Shown: in pieces, positions 1 through 7,831 of the stretch
Layout: each line of letters starts with the position of its first letter
Numbering within the stretch: the first letter of the stretch is position 1
Assembly (NCBI GenBank): GCA_900143635.1
Contig: FREY01000006.1
Coordinates: 1-64,000 of the forward strand
Direction of reading: 5' to 3'
DNA from: Rhodobacteraceae bacterium Alg231-04
Lineage (GTDB): Bacteria; Pseudomonadota; Alphaproteobacteria; Rhodobacterales; Rhodobacteraceae
DNA length: 64,000 nucleotides
Notes under the pieces: generated by a model
What the model was told of the DNA's origin: nothing
Seen by the model: only the letters and a program-made list of their open reading frames with translations
The model's database searches: none
Translations under genes and position numbers: made by a program

Positions 1-324
1 GCTCAGAAGTTTCCCTTTGCGGCCTCGGACAGGATCAATTTGTCCAGCGTCAGGTCCGATACCGCCCTGCGCAGGCGCTCGTTCTCCTTCTGGAGCCGCT
101 TCAGTTCCTTAAGCTGCTCTGTGCCCATTCCGCCGTACTTCTTCTTCCAGCGGTAATAGGTTTGCTCCGTCACGCCGATCTGACGGATTGCATCAATCCG
201 GGGCATCCCTTGCCCCATCAACACTTCAACCTGTCGTAACTTCACGACAATCTCTTCGGGCTTCGGTCTCTTAATAGCCATCGATGGTCCTCCGCTTTCC
301 TAAACATAGGGGCGGACCACTTCA
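1..324 (-). mobile_element. IS3-family insertion sequence, partial (right end only)
   Basis: The window opens inside an IS3-family element transcribed leftwards. It holds the whole of OrfA; the OrfB transposase would lie beyond position 1. The outer end is placed at about 324, where the minus strand reads TGAAGTGGTCCGCC just upstream of OrfA, like the terminal inverted repeat of this IS type. The other end and the target-site duplication are outside the window, so the boundary is an estimate. The element abuts the remnant of a tyrosine recombinase, so it has probably inserted into or next to that gene. Confidence 0.7.
3..281 (-). CDS. IS3-family transposase OrfA (helix-turn-helix subunit)
   Basis: This 92-residue protein is the DNA-binding first reading frame of an IS3-family transposase. 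An N-terminal helix-turn-helix (roughly residues 10-50, including GVTEQTYYRWKKKYGG) is followed by a leucine-zipper-like coiled coil (residues about 55-85, ELKRLQKENERLRR). The C-terminus reads LILSEAAKGNF, typical of OrfA proteins whose end overlaps OrfB. In this family a -1 ribosomal frameshift joins OrfA to OrfB to make the full transposase. OrfB is outside the window, so activity cannot be judged. The ATG sits about 40 bp inside the element end, as expected. Confidence 0.85.
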   Translation of the reverse strand: MAIKRPKPEEIVVKLRQVEVLMGQGMPRIDAIRQIGVTEQTYYRWKKKYGGMGTEQLKELKRLQKENERLRRAVSDLTLDKLILSEAAKGNF

Positions 325-607
325 TTGGGGGAGGCTCAGTCCGGTGATCGTGCTACCCAATGGACGGCCGCCACGAGGCGACTACTTCAGTCGGAACTTC
401 AAGAAGATCATTCGAGCACTCAACCTGCCGGATGACTTGCAGATCCGGGACACCAGATCTGGCGGCATCACAGAGGCCCAACACCTAGTAGATCCGAAGA
501 CACTTTCGCACGCAGCACAGCACACGCATCAGTCCACCACGGACATCTACACACGTGATAAATCAGGTGCTGCGAATAACGTTGTGAAGATCAGATCAGC
601 GCGATGA
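325..607 (+). pseudogene. Tyrosine recombinase/integrase C-terminal remnant
   Basis: This is the last ~90 codons of a phage-type integrase with no N-terminal or core-binding domain left. The segment RDTRSGGITEAQ resembles the region around the first catalytic Arg. LSHAAQHTHQSTTDIYTRD resembles the C-terminal box, in which a His and the nucleophilic Tyr occur. The frame is open into the IS end on its left (an ATG at 284 lies in IS sequence), so the apparent start is artificial. The remnant ends 90 bp from the 3' end of tRNA-Leu, the usual place of an island integrase next to its attachment site. It is almost certainly inactive. Confidence 0.6.
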
Positions 608-696
608 GAACGGAATGAGTACCGGTCTGAGTAGCCCACGAGTACCACCCCTTTTTGAGAGCGTGCTTGAAAAGCCTATTTCTCTTTAAGATCAAA

Positions 697-781
697 TGGT
701 ACGGGCGGCGGGGATCGAACCCGCATGACCTAAGGTCGAGGGATTTTAAGTCCCTTGTGTCTACCATTCCACCACGCCCGC
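697..781 (-). tRNA. tRNA-Leu (anticodon UAA)
   Basis: On the minus strand the sequence folds as a class II tRNA. It begins GCGGGCGTGGTGGAATGGTAG and has an anticodon arm with GGGACTTAAAATCCC (anticodon TAA, Leu). A short variable arm follows, then the T arm GCGGGTTCGATCCCCGC, an acceptor 3' strand CGCCCGT and an encoded ACCA end. The first acceptor pair is a G-U wobble. The 3' end points to the integrase remnant, so this tRNA is a likely attachment site for the element on the left. Confidence 0.95.
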
Positions 782-862
782 ACTTAGTAACTGATTAGCC
801 AAGCAAATTACCGGATACAATCCAATTTGCCAAAGTTTTTGAAAGGAGCGGCGGAATTGCCT

Positions 863-1486
863 TCAAAGATCGTATTCCTGAGCGGCATTCGGCGCCATTC
901 CACCATCCCTTTCAGGCGCCAGGGGCCCGCCCGGAGACAGCAATCCGCGCTCTGGCAACCAGGGGTTCAATGCCAGCGCAAGGCGCAGGGCCTCGCGCGC
1001 TTCGGCAGGGCGTGACAGGCCCATCAACGTCAATGCCCGCCCGCTCAGCGCGCCAATATGCGCAGGCGATAACCCAAGGGCATGATCCAGATCTTTCAGG
1101 GCCTTCTCGAATTCACCGCTCTGGTAGTAAACAAAGGCGCGTTGATTGTACCCTTCGGCAAATTGCGGGCAATACGCGACCAGAGCATCGAAATCTTCGA
1201 GGGCGCCAAGGAAATTGAACGCCGAACGCCGCCCCATTCCGCGGTCTAGCAGCGCCTGCGATTGATCATCGGGCGCATCGGTCCACAGCTCCCACATGCG
1301 CGAGGCAAATTCGCGCGCCGCAGCCTCGCCTTCGGCGTCCTGAACCTGAACAGTCAGCGCCGCCAGCTCCTCGTCATGTTCGGGCGCAGGCGGACAGTCG
1401 TTTGCCGCCGCAGGAACAGCCGCCACCAGCGTGGCACAGAGCACAATTTGGCGGGGCCGCAACACGGCACAAAAGAATACAAGCAT
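863..1486 (-). CDS. Exported tetratricopeptide-repeat protein
   Basis: This 207-residue protein has an N-terminal hydrophobic segment (about residues 10-28) ending VPAAANDC, which looks like a Sec signal peptide with cleavage after AAA. Residues about 80-175 form TPR-type helical repeats (FLGALEDFDALVAYCP, YQSGEFEKALKDLDHALGLSP, ALTLMGLSRPAEAREALRLALALNP). TPRs mediate protein contacts, so a periplasmic scaffold or chaperone role is likely, with no substrate predictable. The start is uncertain: the ATG at 1486 has AAGGA only one base away, and an in-frame GTG lies seven codons later. The last ~25 residues are Pro/Gly-rich and probably disordered. Confidence 0.8.
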   Translation of the reverse strand: MLVFFCAVLRPRQIVLCATLVAAVPAAANDCPPAPEHDEELAALTVQVQDAEGEAAAREFASRMWELWTDAPDDQSQALLDRGMGRRSAFNFLGALEDFDALVAYCPQFAEGYNQRAFVYYQSGEFEKALKDLDHALGLSPAHIGALSGRALTLMGLSRPAEAREALRLALALNPWLPERGLLSPGGPLAPERDGGMAPNAAQEYDL

Positions 1487-1539
1487 GTCCTTAATGCTGG
1501 CCCGACGGTGACCGCTTTCAAGCGTTGAAGCGAAATTCT

Positions 1540-2010
1540 CTAGACCGTGCCAAGCGTTGCGCTCTCCTTCACGGCCTCCATCGCCACAAAGGTCGAGGTC
1601 GAAGACACATGCGGCAGCGCCGAGATCTTTTCCGCCAGCACCGCCCGGTATTCTGCCATCGACCGGGTGCGGATTTTCAACAGGTAGTCGAAATTCGCGG
1701 CAATCATATGCGCCTGTTCGATCTCTGGCACCTTGGCCACGGCCGCATTGAACGCCGACAAGGCCGCCTCGCGGGTGTCGGTCAGGCGCACTTCGACAAA
1801 GGCCACATGATCCAGCCCCAGCCGGATCGGATCGACCAGCGCCCGGTAACCGGTGATGATGCCATCCGCCTCCAGCCGTTTCAGCCGGGTCTGGGTGGGC
1901 GATTTCGACAGGCCAATGCGGCGCGCGAGGTCGGCGATGGAAATCCGCCCGTCCTCTCCCAGAACGTTGAGAATCTCCCGGTCGAAACGATCCAGTTGCA
2001 CCTGATCCAT
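1540..2010 (-). CDS. putR: Lrp/AsnC-family regulator, likely proline-responsive activator PutR
   Basis: This 156-residue protein has the family's size and architecture. Residues 1-60 are an N-terminal helix-turn-helix (DRFDREILNVLGEDGRISIADLARRIGLSKSPT), followed by a RAM ligand-binding domain to about residue 145. It is divergent from putA across 122 bp. In alphaproteobacteria PutA usually lacks a DNA-binding domain and a separate Lrp-type PutR activates it when proline is present; the PutA here also lacks that domain. Function is therefore inferred from family and position. Two direct repeats in the shared intergenic region are candidate binding sites. Confidence 0.88.
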   Translation of the reverse strand: MDQVQLDRFDREILNVLGEDGRISIADLARRIGLSKSPTQTRLKRLEADGIITGYRALVDPIRLGLDHVAFVEVRLTDTREAALSAFNAAVAKVPEIEQAHMIAANFDYLLKIRTRSMAEYRAVLAEKISALPHVSSTSTFVAMEAVKESATLGTV

Positions 2011-2023
2011 TTGAACTGCATTT

Positions 2024-2059
2024 CCCTAGATTTTCAGCACGATTGCCCTAGTATCTCAG
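2024..2059. promoter_or_regulatory. Direct-repeat candidate PutR operator between putR and putA
   Basis: CCCTAGATTTTCAG (2024-2037) is repeated imperfectly as CCCTAGTATCTCAG (2046-2059), with 11 of 14 bases matching. The 22-bp start-to-start distance is close to two helical turns, which would place both copies on the same DNA face. Lrp-family octamers typically bind such phased sites. The spot lies 74-109 bp upstream of the putA start. Binding is inferred, not shown. Confidence 0.4.
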
Positions 2060-2132
2060 TAATTCAGGTGAATGTCCCGCAATATTCCCGCTAGGCTTTG
2101 TCAAACGCCTGCGTTCCGACGGAGAGAACACC

Positions 2133-5100
2133 ATGACCATAACCCCCCGCCTGCGCGATCTGATCGATCTGCAAACCTATGCCGATCAGGAGAGCAAACT
2201 AGTCGAACTGACCCAGACCGCCGCCCTCAGTAGCGATGACCGCGCCCGCATTTCTGCCAATGCCGCCGCTCTGGTACGTGACATTCGCGGCCACGCCTCT
2301 CCCGGTTTGATGGAGGTTTTTCTGGCCGAATACGGGCTGTCCACCGACGAGGGCGTCGCCCTGATGTGTCTGGCCGAGGCACTGCTGCGGGTGCCGGATG
2401 CCGAAACCATTGATGCGCTGATCGAGGACAAGATCGCCCCCTCCGACTGGGGCAAACACCTTGGCAAATCCTCCTCTTCGCTGGTCAATGCCTCCACCTG
2501 GGGGCTGATGCTGACAGGCAAGGTTCTGGACGAGGAACGCTCGCCCGTGGGGGCCATTCGCGGTGCAATCAAACGTCTGGGGGAACCGGTGATCCGTAGC
2601 GCCGTGAGCCGGGCAATGAAGGAAATGGGCCGCCAGTTTGTGCTGGGTGAAACCATCCAGTCGGCGATGAAACGCGCCGCCGATATGGAGGCCAAGGGCT
2701 ATACCTACTCCTACGACATGCTGGGTGAAGCGGCCCGCACCGAAGGTGATGCCTCGCGCTATCACATCGCCTATTCCCGCGCGATCACCGCCATTGCCGA
2801 CGCCTGCGTGCATGACGATATCCGCGAAAACCCCGGTATTTCGGTGAAGCTCTCTGCACTGCACCCGCGGTATGAGCTGGCGCAGGAAAAATCAGTGATG
2901 GAGCAGCTGGTGCCGCGTCTGCAGGCGCTGGCGCTGCTGGCCAAGGCCGCTGGCATGGGGCTGAACGTCGACGCCGAAGAAGCTGACCGTCTGTCGCTGT
3001 CGCTGGAGGTCATCGACGAGGTCATGGGCGACCCGGCGCTGGCTGGCTGGGACGGGTTCGGCATTGTGGTACAGGCCTACGGGCCACGCACAGGGGCTGC
3101 GATTGATGCGCTTTATGACATGGCGCAGCGGCATGACCGCAAGATCATGATCCGACTGGTCAAAGGCGCCTATTGGGACACCGAAATCAAACGCACGCAG
3201 GAAATGGGTGTCGACGGTTTCCCGGTCTATACCAACAAGGCGCTGACGGATGTGTCCTACATCGCCAACGCCCGCAAGCTGCTGGAGCGCACCGACCGGA
3301 TCTACCCACAGTTTGCCACCCACAACGCCCACACCGTCGCCGCCATTATGCACATGGCGCAGGACGGCCAGCCTTACGAATTCCAGCGCCTGCATGGCAT
3401 GGGCGAGACTTTGCACCAAATGGTGCTGGAGCAGAACAAGACGAAATGCCGGATCTATGCCCCTGTCGGTGCCCACCGCGATCTTCTGGCCTATCTGGTC
3501 CGCCGCCTGCTGGAAAACGGTGCCAACTCCTCCTTTGTAAACCAGATCGTCGACGAGGACGTGGCCCCGGAAGAAGTTGCTGCCGACCCCTTCGTGACCG
3601 TCACCGAAGAGACCCGCAGCATCGCCACCGGGCCCGAGCTGTTTGGCGCGGAACGTCCCAATTCCAAAGGCTTCGATCTTGCCCATGCGTCAACGCTTGA
3701 CCTGATCGAGGCCGCCCGCGCGCCCTTCCGCACCAAGCAATGGGAGATCGCACCACGCATCGCAGGCACCGCTGAACCAGAGGCCGCCCGCCCCGTGATC
3801 TCACCTGTTGACGGCACCCCCGTCGGCACGGTGCGCGAAGCTTCGGCGGCGGATATCGAACTGGCGCTGGCCTCGGCCCAGCCTTGGGGCGAAGACGCTG
3901 CCCAGCGCGCGGCAACCCTGAACGCTGCCGCTGACCTCTATGAGGCCCATTTCGGCGAGCTGTTTGCACTGCTGACCCGCGAAGCCGGCAAGACACTGCC
4001 TGATTGCGTCGCCGAGCTGCGCGAAGCGGTGGATTTCCTGCGTTACTACGCGGCCCGTGCGCCCGAAGGCAAAGCGGCCGGGCTGTTCACCTGCATTTCA
4101 CCCTGGAACTTCCCGCTGGCCATCTTCTCCGGACAGATCGCAGCAGGCCTCGCCGCTGGCAATGCGGTCCTAGCCAAACCTGCCGGACAGACGCCTCTGG
4201 TGGCCGATTTTGCCATAAGCCTGATGCATCAGGCCGGTGTGCCGCGCGATGCCCTGCAACTGTTGCCGGGTGGCGGCTCTACCGTCGGTGCGGCGCTAAC
4301 CTCTGATCCGCGCATATGCGGCGCGGCCTTCACCGGCTCTACCGCCACCGCCCTGCGCATCCGCAAGGCCATGGCCGACAATCTGCGCCCCGGCGCGCCA
4401 CTGATTGCCGAAACCGGCGGTCTGAATGCAATGATCGTCGACAGCACCGCCCTGCCGGAACAGGCCGTCCAGTCGATCATTGAAAGCGCCTTTCAATCCG
4501 CCGGTCAGCGCTGTTCCGCCCTGCGCTGCCTCTATGTGCAGGAAGACATCGCCGCGCCAGTGCTGGACATGCTGGAGGGAGCGATGGATGCGCTGAACCT
4601 GGCGGATCCATGGCAGATCTCCACCGACAGCGGCCCGGTCATCGACGAAGGCGCGCGCCAGGGCATCATGGCCCATATCAACACCGCCCGCGCGGAAGGC
4701 CGGGTGATGAAGGAAGGCAAGATCCCCGCCCATGGCACCTTCGTGGCGCCAACAATGATCCGGGTGAACGGCATCGCCGACATGAAGGAAGAGATCTTTG
4801 GCCCAGTGCTGCATGTGGCAACCTTCAAGGCGTCAGACCTGGATCAGGTGATCGACGACATCAACGCCACCGGTTACGGGCTTACCTTCGGGCTGCACAC
4901 GCGGATCGATGACCGGGTGCAGCATGTGTGTGACCGGGTGCATGCGGGCAATATCTACGTGAACCGCAACCAGATCGGTGCCATCGTCGGCAGCCAGCCT
5001 TTCGGCGGAGAGGGCCTGTCGGGCACCGGCCCCAAAGCGGGCGGTCCCAACTACCTCTTGCGGTTCTGCGCCCCGGACCGTCAGGTGGCCACCACCAATT

Positions 5101-5537
5101 GGGAGGGCGTGGCAGATCTACCTACCGCCGCCAGCACCCCCAGCGCGCCCTCAACCCAGTCCCTTCCTGGCCCCACAGGCGAGTCCAACCGGCTGACCCA
5201 ATTTGCCCGCCCCCCGGTCCTGTGCCTTGGCCCCGGCGCACAGGCCGTCGAAGAACAGGCCAAATCGGTCGAGGCCCTTGGCGGCAGTGCCCTGCGCGCC
5301 ACCGGCATGGCCGACTTGCACCGGCTGGAACACGCGCAGGGTTTCTCGGGTGTGATCTGGTGGGGAGACGAGGCCACCGCGCGCCAGATCGAACTGGCCC
5401 TCAGCCAGCGTGACGGTGCCATCCTGCCGTTGATCCCCGGCAGACCGGATACCGCGCGGGTTTGCGGCGAGCGTCACGTCTGCGTCGACACTACGGCCTC
5501 GGGCGGCAACGCAGCCCTGCTGGGCGGCGGTGCATAG
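2133..5537 (+). CDS. putA: Bifunctional proline dehydrogenase / delta-1-pyrroline-5-carboxylate dehydrogenase PutA
   Basis: PutA oxidises proline to glutamate in two steps, FAD-dependent proline dehydrogenase then NAD-dependent glutamate-semialdehyde dehydrogenase, with substrate channelling. The 1134 residues show an N-terminal arm (about 1-130), a proline dehydrogenase barrel (about 150-470; for example YSYDMLGEAARTE, GISVKLSALHPRYE, IRLVKGAYWD) and an aldehyde dehydrogenase domain (about 540-985). The catalytic Cys is Cys794 in SAGQRCSALRC, with upstream glutamate motif AETGGLN. A short Pro/Ser-rich linker and C-terminal ~110 residues follow, as in type B PutA. There is no ribbon-helix-helix DNA-binding domain, consistent with a separate PutR. 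GGAGAG lies 8 bases before the ATG. Confidence 0.97.
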   Translation: MTITPRLRDLIDLQTYADQESKLVELTQTAALSSDDRARISANAAALVRDIRGHASPGLMEVFLAEYGLSTDEGVALMCLAEALLRVPDAETIDALIEDKIAPSDWGKHLGKSSSSLVNASTWGLMLTGKVLDEERSPVGAIRGAIKRLGEPVIRSAVSRAMKEMGRQFVLGETIQSAMKRAADMEAKGYTYSYDMLGEAARTEGDASRYHIAYSRAITAIADACVHDDIRENPGISVKLSALHPRYELAQEKSVMEQLVPRLQALALLAKAAGMGLNVDAEEADRLSLSLEVIDEVMGDPALAGWDGFGIVVQAYGPRTGAAIDALYDMAQRHDRKIMIRLVKGAYWDTEIKRTQEMGVDGFPVYTNKALTDVSYIANARKLLERTDRIYPQFATHNAHTVAAIMHMAQDGQPYEFQRLHGMGETLHQMVLEQNKTKCRIYAPVGAHRDLLAYLVRRLLENGANSSFVNQIVDEDVAPEEVAADPFVTVTEETRSIATGPELFGAERPNSKGFDLAHASTLDLIEAARAPFRTKQWEIAPRIAGTAEPEAARPVISPVDGTPVGTVREASAADIELALASAQPWGEDAAQRAATLNAAADLYEAHFGELFALLTREAGKTLPDCVAELREAVDFLRYYAARAPEGKAAGLFTCISPWNFPLAIFSGQIAAGLAAGNAVLAKPAGQTPLVADFAISLMHQAGVPRDALQLLPGGGSTVGAALTSDPRICGAAFTGSTATALRIRKAMADNLRPGAPLIAETGGLNAMIVDSTALPEQAVQSIIESAFQSAGQRCSALRCLYVQEDIAAPVLDMLEGAMDALNLADPWQISTDSGPVIDEGARQGIMAHINTARAEGRVMKEGKIPAHGTFVAPTMIRVNGIADMKEEIFGPVLHVATFKASDLDQVIDDINATGYGLTFGLHTRIDDRVQHVCDRVHAGNIYVNRNQIGAIVGSQPFGGEGLSGTGPKAGGPNYLLRFCAPDRQVATTNWEGVADLPTAASTPSAPSTQSLPGPTGESNRLTQFARPPVLCLGPGAQAVEEQAKSVEALGGSALRATGMADLHRLEHAQGFSGVIWWGDEATARQIELALSQRDGAILPLIPGRPDTARVCGERHVCVDTTASGGNAALLGGGA

Positions 5538-5583
5538 GCCCTAACCCCTTGACGCTGGACCAAAACCGGCCCAGCGTCACAAC

Positions 5584-6357
5584 ATGTTTCCTATCCGCGA
5601 TCACAACCCGTCCGGCCGCACGCCCTATGTCGTCTACACGCTCATGGCGCTCAACATCGCTATCTTCCTGCTGACGCTGGGGGTGACCTCCGATCGGGGG
5701 CTATACACGCTCTACAATGCCTATGCGGTGATCCCGGCCGAAATCACCCAAGGCGCCGATTTCAAAACCCTGCTGACCTCCACCTTCCTGCACGGCGGCT
5801 GGATGCATCTGGGCGGCAACATGCTGTTTCTGTGGATCTTTGGCGACAACCTCGAAGACGAGATGGGGCACATTACCTTTCTTGCCTTCTACCTTGCCTG
5901 CGGCATCGGCGCCGGGCTGTTGCACGTCGTTTCAGCGCCCTATTCCCAGGTGCCCACAATAGGCGCCTCCGGCGCCATCGCCGGCGTGATGGGCGGCTAT
6001 CTATTGCTGTTCCCCAAGGCGCGGGTTGATATCCTGCTGATCCTGATCATCTTCTTCCGCATTTTCACCATCCCGGCCTGGGTGATGCTGGGCATCTGGC
6101 TGGGGATGCAATTCCTCGGCGGCATTGGAGCCGACCCCAATCAGGGCGGCGTTGCCTATTGGGCCCATGCGGGCGGCTTTGGGGTTGGCATGATCCTCAC
6201 CGTGCCCCTGTGGCTGAAACGCGGCGGACGCGCTTTCTGGAGCCGCACCCATGGCCTGCCACCCCACCCAGACACCGAATATGAATACAGCCAAAGCCGT
6301 ATCCCGCGGCTGCCCAGAAAAAAGAAACCCTCTGGCCCCTGGGATCGCGCCAGATGA
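5584..6357 (+). CDS. Rhomboid-family intramembrane serine protease
   Basis: This 257-residue multi-pass membrane protein has both rhomboid catalytic elements. The nucleophile is Ser129 in GASGAIAGV, and His195 lies in YWAHAGGFGVG. The HGGWMHLGGNMLFLWIFGDNLED segment matches the conserved first loop and the helix carrying the structural His/Asn. Six hydrophobic helices occupy about residues 18-215, followed by a basic, soluble C-terminal tail with RLPRKKK. Rhomboids cleave transmembrane substrates within the membrane; the substrate is unknown. The stop overlaps the next start by four bases (ATGA), so the two genes are translationally coupled. Confidence 0.93.
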   Translation: MFPIRDHNPSGRTPYVVYTLMALNIAIFLLTLGVTSDRGLYTLYNAYAVIPAEITQGADFKTLLTSTFLHGGWMHLGGNMLFLWIFGDNLEDEMGHITFLAFYLACGIGAGLLHVVSAPYSQVPTIGASGAIAGVMGGYLLLFPKARVDILLILIIFFRIFTIPAWVMLGIWLGMQFLGGIGADPNQGGVAYWAHAGGFGVGMILTVPLWLKRGGRAFWSRTHGLPPHPDTEYEYSQSRIPRLPRKKKPSGPWDRAR

Positions 6358-6719
6358 GCTGCATGCGCGCCACCTGTCACTGCGGTGCAGTTGAGGTTGA
6401 AGCAGAGTTTCCTCAGGGCCTCGCCTCAGCCGCGCGCTGCAACTGTTCGTTCTGCAAGCGCCGTGGCGCGGCGGCAGTCACCACGCTCACCCGCAGTCTG
6501 CGTGTCCTGAAAGGGGCGGAACACCTCAGCCTCTACACCTGGGGCACCGGCACCGCCAAACACCATTTCTGCAAGACCTGCGGCATCTATGTCTATCACC
6601 AACGCCGCTCGGATCCGTCGGAATGCGGTGTAAACCTCGGTTGCATCGAAGGCGCCGACCCTCAAGCCATGGGGGACATCCCCTGGCATGACGGCATCAA
6701 CCACCCGTCAGACCAATAA
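6354..6719 (+). CDS. GFA-domain (CENP-V type) zinc-binding protein
   Basis: The 121 residues carry the cysteine pattern of the GFA family. It starts with CHCGAVEVE near residue 8, then CNCSFCKRRG (about 30-39) and HFCKTCGIYVYHQRR (about 70-84), which together bind zinc. The founding members were linked to glutathione-formaldehyde adducts, but most homologues have no demonstrated activity, so no reaction is assigned. It is coupled by an ATGA overlap to the rhomboid gene. A second, more distant relative of this fold is at 31495-32067. Confidence 0.88.
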   Translation: MSCMRATCHCGAVEVEAEFPQGLASAARCNCSFCKRRGAAAVTTLTRSLRVLKGAEHLSLYTWGTGTAKHHFCKTCGIYVYHQRRSDPSECGVNLGCIEGADPQAMGDIPWHDGINHPSDQ

Positions 6720-6744
6720 AAAAGCGCGCCCGAAACCGGCGCGC
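6717..6744 (-). terminator. Rho-independent terminator (minus strand)
   Basis: GCGCGCC (6724-6730) pairs with GGCGCGC (6738-6744) around a 7-base loop. Read on the minus strand the hairpin is followed by TTTTTT, so it ends transcription arriving from the inositol monophosphatase gene. On the plus strand there is no clean T-run, but it may still stop the GFA transcript. Confidence 0.7.
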
Positions 6745-6762
6745 CTCTTCCTCTTGCCATGC

Positions 6763-6853
6763 GGCTCCGCCGGTTCGTGCCTGAAAAGGTCCCCCGGACC
6801 TTTTCCATGACGGCACTCACTCCCCGTCGAAGGCACCGGTGCCTCAGCACCGG
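6763..6853. repeat. Palindromic intergenic repeat, copy 1, with an adjacent hairpin
   Basis: GGCTCCGCC leads into a perfect hairpin, AAAAGGTCC-CCC-GGACCTTTT (6784-6804). A second hairpin CCGGTGC-CTCA-GCACCGG lies at 6836-6853. The first unit matches a second copy at 56732-56764 in layout, and the arms differ by paired, compensating changes. It looks like a dispersed palindromic element of the genome. Confidence 0.55.
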
Positions 6854-6863
6854 AGTGGCCCTC

Positions 6864-7649
6864 TCAGCCGCGGATGACTTTTGCGAATTTCTCGTAGACC
6901 GGCTCGTTGGCGCAGATCACATCCGCTGCCTCGCCGACTTTGTTTTCCGGGTCGATGGCTTCAACCAGACCGCCAGCTTCTTTCACGATGATGATACCGG
7001 CAGCCACATCCCAAGTTTTCACCTGATGCTCCCAGTAGCCTTCGTAGCGGCCAGCCGCCACATAGGCCATGTCCAGCGCAGCCGCGCCCCAGCGACGCAC
7101 ACCAGCAACCGCAGGCGACAGACGCGCCAGATCCTGCAGTGTTTCCGGCAGATCGCTACGCCCGGCATGCGGCAGGCCGGTGGCAAAGATGCTTTCGATC
7201 ATGCGGTTCCGGCCAGACACACGAATGCGGGTCTCGTTCATCCAGGCACCAGCGCCTTTTTCGGCAAAGAACATCTCGTCTTTGGCAGGGTCGAAGACCA
7301 CACCGGCCACGATCTTGCCCTTATGCTCCAGCGCGATCGAGATCGCCCAATGCGGCAGGCCGTGCAGGAAGTTGGTAGTGCCGTCCAGCGGGTCAACAAT
7401 CCAGCGGCGGGTCGGGTCTTCGCCTTCGATCTCACCACCTTCTTCGGCCAGCCAACCGTAAGTCGGACGCGCGCCCAGCAGCTCTTCCTTCAGGATCGCC
7501 TCAGCCGCGATGTCGGCCTTGGTGACAAAGTCAGCCGTGCCTTTCACCGAAACCTGCAGGTTTTCCACCTCGCGGAAGTCCTTCACCAGCGAACGGCCTG
7601 CCTTGCGGGCGGCTTTCAGCATGATGTTGAGATTTGCACTGCCAATCAT
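6864..7649 (-). CDS. suhB: Inositol monophosphatase family protein (SuhB-like)
   Basis: This 261-residue protein has the metal-binding signatures of the family, EEGGEIEGED, then WIVDPLDGTTNFLHG (the DPxDGT motif), and WDVAAGIIIVKEAGG near residues 205-220. These Mg2+-dependent phosphatases hydrolyse inositol-1-phosphate and related sugar phosphates. SuhB in E. coli also acts in rRNA antitermination complexes. The exact substrate here cannot be read from sequence, and the symbol is by similarity. AGGAGCC lies 4 bases before the ATG. It is monocistronic, ending in hairpins at 6717-6853. Confidence 0.9.
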   Translation of the reverse strand: MIGSANLNIMLKAARKAGRSLVKDFREVENLQVSVKGTADFVTKADIAAEAILKEELLGARPTYGWLAEEGGEIEGEDPTRRWIVDPLDGTTNFLHGLPHWAISIALEHKGKIVAGVVFDPAKDEMFFAEKGAGAWMNETRIRVSGRNRMIESIFATGLPHAGRSDLPETLQDLARLSPAVAGVRRWGAAALDMAYVAAGRYEGYWEHQVKTWDVAAGIIIVKEAGGLVEAIDPENKVGEAADVICANEPVYEKFAKVIRG

Positions 7650-7831
7650 AAGAGGCTCCTGTCGGGGTCGGGGAGATGTCGGTCAAACCGTGCCTATACG
7701 CCCCCGATCCCATCTTGCCAAGGGTGAAAGCCATCCACGCTTAACACAGATCGCATAGCGGCCCTGCCCCGGTTGCATGGCGCGCGTAGGGGCACCAAAT
7801 TGATGCTCCCCAACGCAGCAGGCCACAGCTG

